20,370 nucleotides of DNA, from IMG/VR virus record IMGVR_UViG_3300024346_000659, positions 1 to 20,370 of that record; one strand, written 5' to 3'. Source of the DNA: a virus. The translations under genes were made by a program, and so were the position numbers. Positions 17,477 through 20,370 of the stretch are shown piece after piece (the first letter of the stretch is position 1; each line of letters opens with the position of its first letter). The notes beneath the pieces were generated by a model, which saw nothing but the letters and a program-made list of their open reading frames with translations, was not told the DNA's origin and searched no databases.

Positions 17477-20370
17477 TGGTATTACTAAGAGTTGAAACAC
17501 AAGGTACAGAAAATGCTCATTACTTAGACCTAGGTAATGTAAGTATGAAAGCTGACTATTCTATTTTAGAGATTCAAGATATAACACAAAGGAAGTCAGA
17601 AAATACCCAAGCGTTTACATTACCATTTACAGAAACTAACAACGATTTCTTTTCACACTTTTACAATGTTAATGCGACTGGAGATTTTGATGTAAACGCA
17701 AAGACCAACGCAATAGTATCGGTAGATAGTATCGAAGTAATAGAGGGTTATTTACAATTATTATCTGTTAATACTACAACGCAAACTTATGAGGTAGTTG
17801 TTTATGGTGTTATTGCTAATATAGTAAATCAGCTTTCAGATAATAAACTAAACGAACTAGATTTATCTGCCTACAACCACGTTCTAAATATTGATAACGT
17901 TAAAGACTCGTGGGATGGTGCAATAACTTACACAGATGCATCTACTGGGGATGAGATACTCTATCCTATTATTGATTATGGCTATGGTTATGATGAGGAT
18001 AATATTGAGATAACTTACAACAAGCCAGTATTAACTTGCGATAGATTAAAACCAGCTATTAAAGTAAGAACCGTATTTGAAGAGATTTTAAAAAGCGTAG
18101 GGTACACAACCATAAATTCTAATTTTTTAAGTTCAGATTTTTTCAATAAGCAATATATGACTTTGGGCGACAGTTCGGAGTTTTTAAATAACGACATAGA
18201 AGATAGCTTTAGAGTTGGTAAAAATTTTGGGCAAACATTTAACCTAAACACACCAACCGATATAACATTTCCTTATCAAACGGCAGCAACTGGATTGGAC
18301 TTTCATACTGGTGAGGGTAACCTTGACTCTAGTGGGTTTTATACTGCACCGTCTGACGGCTTTTATAGGTTTAGATTTAAAATAAATTACACCTCTACCA
18401 GCGTAGCATTTTACGGTTTTAAAATAAACCCAGTTATAAACTCCGTTGTACAAGATGAAACATACTACGGAAATATAGCCACTACAAGTAGTGGTTCTAT
18501 GTACTTTACAGTAACAACAGAATTAGTGTATTTAAATTCTGGAGATGTGTTAAAGTTTCAAGGTAATTATACTGGTGCTTCTGCTGGAAATAGTATGCTT
18601 ATATTGGCTTCTGTTGCTGGTGTATCTAGACAAACATCTTTTGAACTTATAGAGTCCCCAGCATCATCGGTAGGCTCAACAATAAAGTTTGATTCTGGTA
18701 ACAATATAATGCCAAAAGACACTCAGATAGATTTTTTAAAATCTATTCTATCAAGGTACAACATGATAATGCAGCCGAATAGATTGTTTGCTAGTAGCTT
18801 AGATATTGAGCCAATACAAGACTTTTTTGATGTGGGTCTATCTATTGATTGGACTGAAAAACTAGATACATCAAAGCCAGTTATAATAAAACCTACATAC
18901 GAGTTTCAAAAGGACAAGATAGTATTTAAAGACCAAGAGGCAGAGGATTACCCAACGGTAGAGTATGAAAATAAGTTTGGACATCCATACAATTTTTATA
19001 GTATAGAAATACAATCTGACTTTAAGCAAAAGGGTACAAATCTAGAGATTGATAGTATTTTTTCATCATTTACAAATGATTGGATTGGTGGAGGTGTTGA
19101 TATGTTAATACCTAGACTATATCAAATTAATAATAATGAGATTGAGAGAATAGATGCAAAACCTAAATTATTCTACTATTCTGGTAAAAAGACTTGTAAT
19201 AACTTTGACTTGTACGAATCTTCTGGTAGCACATCTGGAACTACGATAACACAGTATCCTTTTTGTTCTCACTATTCAATGGCTGGGGATACAATACAAG
19301 AAACGGACTTTGATATTAGATTTAAATCTGGTGCATCCATTGGTGAGAGTAAAGGGGGTTTAGTTCATAAGCAAACAAAGACGGATACATTCTCTAGATG
19401 CTGGAAGCAGTATTTAGATAATATATTTAACAAAGATGCTAGGATGTTAATTGCCGATTTTAAACTATCAGCGATTGATATAGCAAAGTTTAAATACAAT
19501 GATAGAATATTTGTTAAAGACACATATTATCGCGTAAATAAGATTGGTAACTACGCTATTGGTAAGGATGTAACAACAAGAGTTGAGTTAATTAAAATAC
19601 TAGACTTTGAAGATACTTTGGCAATAGGTGGTTGTTACCTAAGAGTTGGTGCTATACAATATGATGGTACAGTTTTATTTACTGAATCAGACGGATCGGC
19701 ATCAACTGGTAATAAGGTTTGTTGTGAAAAAAATGGTTATCAATGGATAGGGCGAGATATACAGAAATGTAAACAAATTACGGACTCCAGAATAAACACG
19801 CAACCACCAACGGCAGAACGTAACAGAATAACACAAGAGTCTAGATTAGGAACGGATAGAAGAGATACCAAAGTAAAGGGTAGAGTTACAGAGTTAAGTG
19901 ATAGTGATAACGCTACTGATGGGCAACTGTTAAGTTGGAATACTACTGATGGTAACACGGAGTGGGTAGATGCTGCCGTTACTCCTAGTGCTCCAAATTA
20001 CTCTGTTCAATTTAATGATGGTGCAAGTGGTTTTGGAGGAGAGTCTTCTTTTACGTATAGCCCTACAAACAACACACTTTCTTGTGAAACTATAAAAGGA
20101 AAACTAAAAGGTGATAACATTGGTACGGGTATATATGCTACTGGCTCTGCGAAGTATTGGTATCTAATGCCTCAAGACTTTTTGGGTGCAAGCTCGGGGT
20201 ACGGTATATTAACTACCTCAGGTAATTATATGATGATGCCTAGTGCAAGTGCTAATTATATGTTTTCATTACAAATTCCAGTAGGGTATAAAATTGTTAA
20301 AGTATTTATAAAAGGTAATGTTGCAAACCCTTTTTCTGTTAATGCTTCTAGTTGGAGTTCTATATATGGA
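17476..20370 (+). CDS. Very large tail tip/fibre protein, 3' end beyond the window
   Basis: ATG 17476 overlaps the previous TAA as TAATG, and the frame stays open for 965 codons to the last base, so the gene is truncated only by the window edge. Residues 1-130 (MVLLRVETQGTENAHYLDLG..., SENTQAFTLPFTETNNDFFS) resemble the N-terminal domain of Bacteroidota phage tail proteins ('RxxNxxxFTLPxTxxNNxFF'). About 262-394 looks like a C1q/TNF-like jelly roll (SSGFYTAPSDGFYRFRFKIN ... VYLNSGDVLKFQG). About 410-700 is a conserved-looking core starting DTQIDFLKSILSRYNMIMQP. From about 790 the style changes to fibre-like: VTELSDSDNATDGQLLSWNT, then YSVQFNDGASGFGGESSFTY. It is likely a tail-tip/hub protein with a receptor-binding fibre end. 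Confidence 0.75.
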   Translation, partial: MVLLRVETQGTENAHYLDLGNVSMKADYSILEIQDITQRKSENTQAFTLPFTETNNDFFSHFYNVNATGDFDVNAKTNAIVSVDSIEVIEGYLQLLSVNTTTQTYEVVVYGVIANIVNQLSDNKLNELDLSAYNHVLNIDNVKDSWDGAITYTDASTGDEILYPIIDYGYGYDEDNIEITYNKPVLTCDRLKPAIKVRTVFEEILKSVGYTTINSNFLSSDFFNKQYMTLGDSSEFLNNDIEDSFRVGKNFGQTFNLNTPTDITFPYQTAATGLDFHTGEGNLDSSGFYTAPSDGFYRFRFKINYTSTSVAFYGFKINPVINSVVQDETYYGNIATTSSGSMYFTVTTELVYLNSGDVLKFQGNYTGASAGNSMLILASVAGVSRQTSFELIESPASSVGSTIKFDSGNNIMPKDTQIDFLKSILSRYNMIMQPNRLFASSLDIEPIQDFFDVGLSIDWTEKLDTSKPVIIKPTYEFQKDKIVFKDQEAEDYPTVEYENKFGHPYNFYSIEIQSDFKQKGTNLEIDSIFSSFTNDWIGGGVDMLIPRLYQINNNEIERIDAKPKLFYYSGKKTCNNFDLYESSGSTSGTTITQYPFCSHYSMAGDTIQETDFDIRFKSGASIGESKGGLVHKQTKTDTFSRCWKQYLDNIFNKDARMLIADFKLSAIDIAKFKYNDRIFVKDTYYRVNKIGNYAIGKDVTTRVELIKILDFEDTLAIGGCYLRVGAIQYDGTVLFTESDGSASTGNKVCCEKNGYQWIGRDIQKCKQITDSRINTQPPTAERNRITQESRLGTDRRDTKVKGRVTELSDSDNATDGQLLSWNTTDGNTEWVDAAVTPSAPNYSVQFNDGASGFGGESSFTYSPTNNTLSCETIKGKLKGDNIGTGIYATGSAKYWYLMPQDFLGASSGYGILTTSGNYMMMPSASANYMFSLQIPVGYKIVKVFIKGNVANPFSVNASSWSSIYG

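Noticed and set aside
1-20370. CRISPR array, insertion sequence, integrase or attachment site
   Set aside because: No regularly spaced repeats, transposase or recombinase motifs, or terminal inverted repeats were seen. Whether the phage is temperate cannot be judged from this window.

Overview
The window is a piece of a double-stranded DNA tailed-phage genome (or a prophage; no integrase is visible). The host is probably a member of the Bacteroidota, most likely a flavobacterium. Evidence: every gene is on the + strand; composition is AT-rich; genes are packed with ATGA, TAATG and TTGA stop/start overlaps; Shine-Dalgarno sequences are essentially absent and start codons sit behind A/C-rich 'ACTAAAC' leaders; three promoters carry the Bacteroidota -7 element TATATTTG; and several proteins resemble families common in Bacteroidota siphoviruses. 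The standard genetic code fits.

Layout. (1) 1-4802, end of the late region: the C-terminus of an unknown protein, a long portal protein with a MuF-like C-terminal extension, a head-tail connector, then a lysis cassette (small membrane proteins, an M15 peptidase endolysin, holin-like proteins) and a metallophosphoesterase. A strong terminator at 4823-4853 closes it. (2) 4865-6919, first early block: small unknown proteins, a putative single-strand-annealing protein, a small HTH protein, a stand-alone DnaA domain-IV-like protein and an OB-fold (DUF3127-like) protein, ending in a terminator. (3) 6921-9440, replication block: a winged-helix initiator whose gene contains iteron-like repeats next to an AT-rich stretch (candidate origin), a probable partner protein, an adenine methyltransferase and a VRR-NUC nuclease. 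(4) 9447-10558: small proteins, a structured non-coding stretch, an unusual tRNA gene, a MazG-like protein and a terminator. (5) 10563-13758: a sigma-factor-like protein, a Zn-ribbon protein, a ParB-like protein, an HNH endonuclease and both terminase subunits. (6) 13795-20370, tail module: a tail-assembly-chaperone pair probably joined by a -1 frameshift, tail terminator/completion proteins, a 669-residue structural protein and a >=965-residue tail protein open to the end of the window.

How it works together: host RNA polymerase probably starts at the TATATTTG promoters to express the early and replication genes. The DnaA-like protein, initiator and its partner would act at the intragenic origin, with the OB-fold and annealing proteins handling single strands. 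The sigma-like protein just ahead of the packaging genes is a candidate switch to late transcription. HNH plus TerS/TerL package DNA through the portal.

The observations most worth a second look are a Leu-type (class II) tRNA with an aspartate GUC anticodon and Asp identity bases, the intragenic origin, the T9 frameshift site, the orphan DnaA box-binding domain, the portal-MuF fusion and the separation of terminase from portal.
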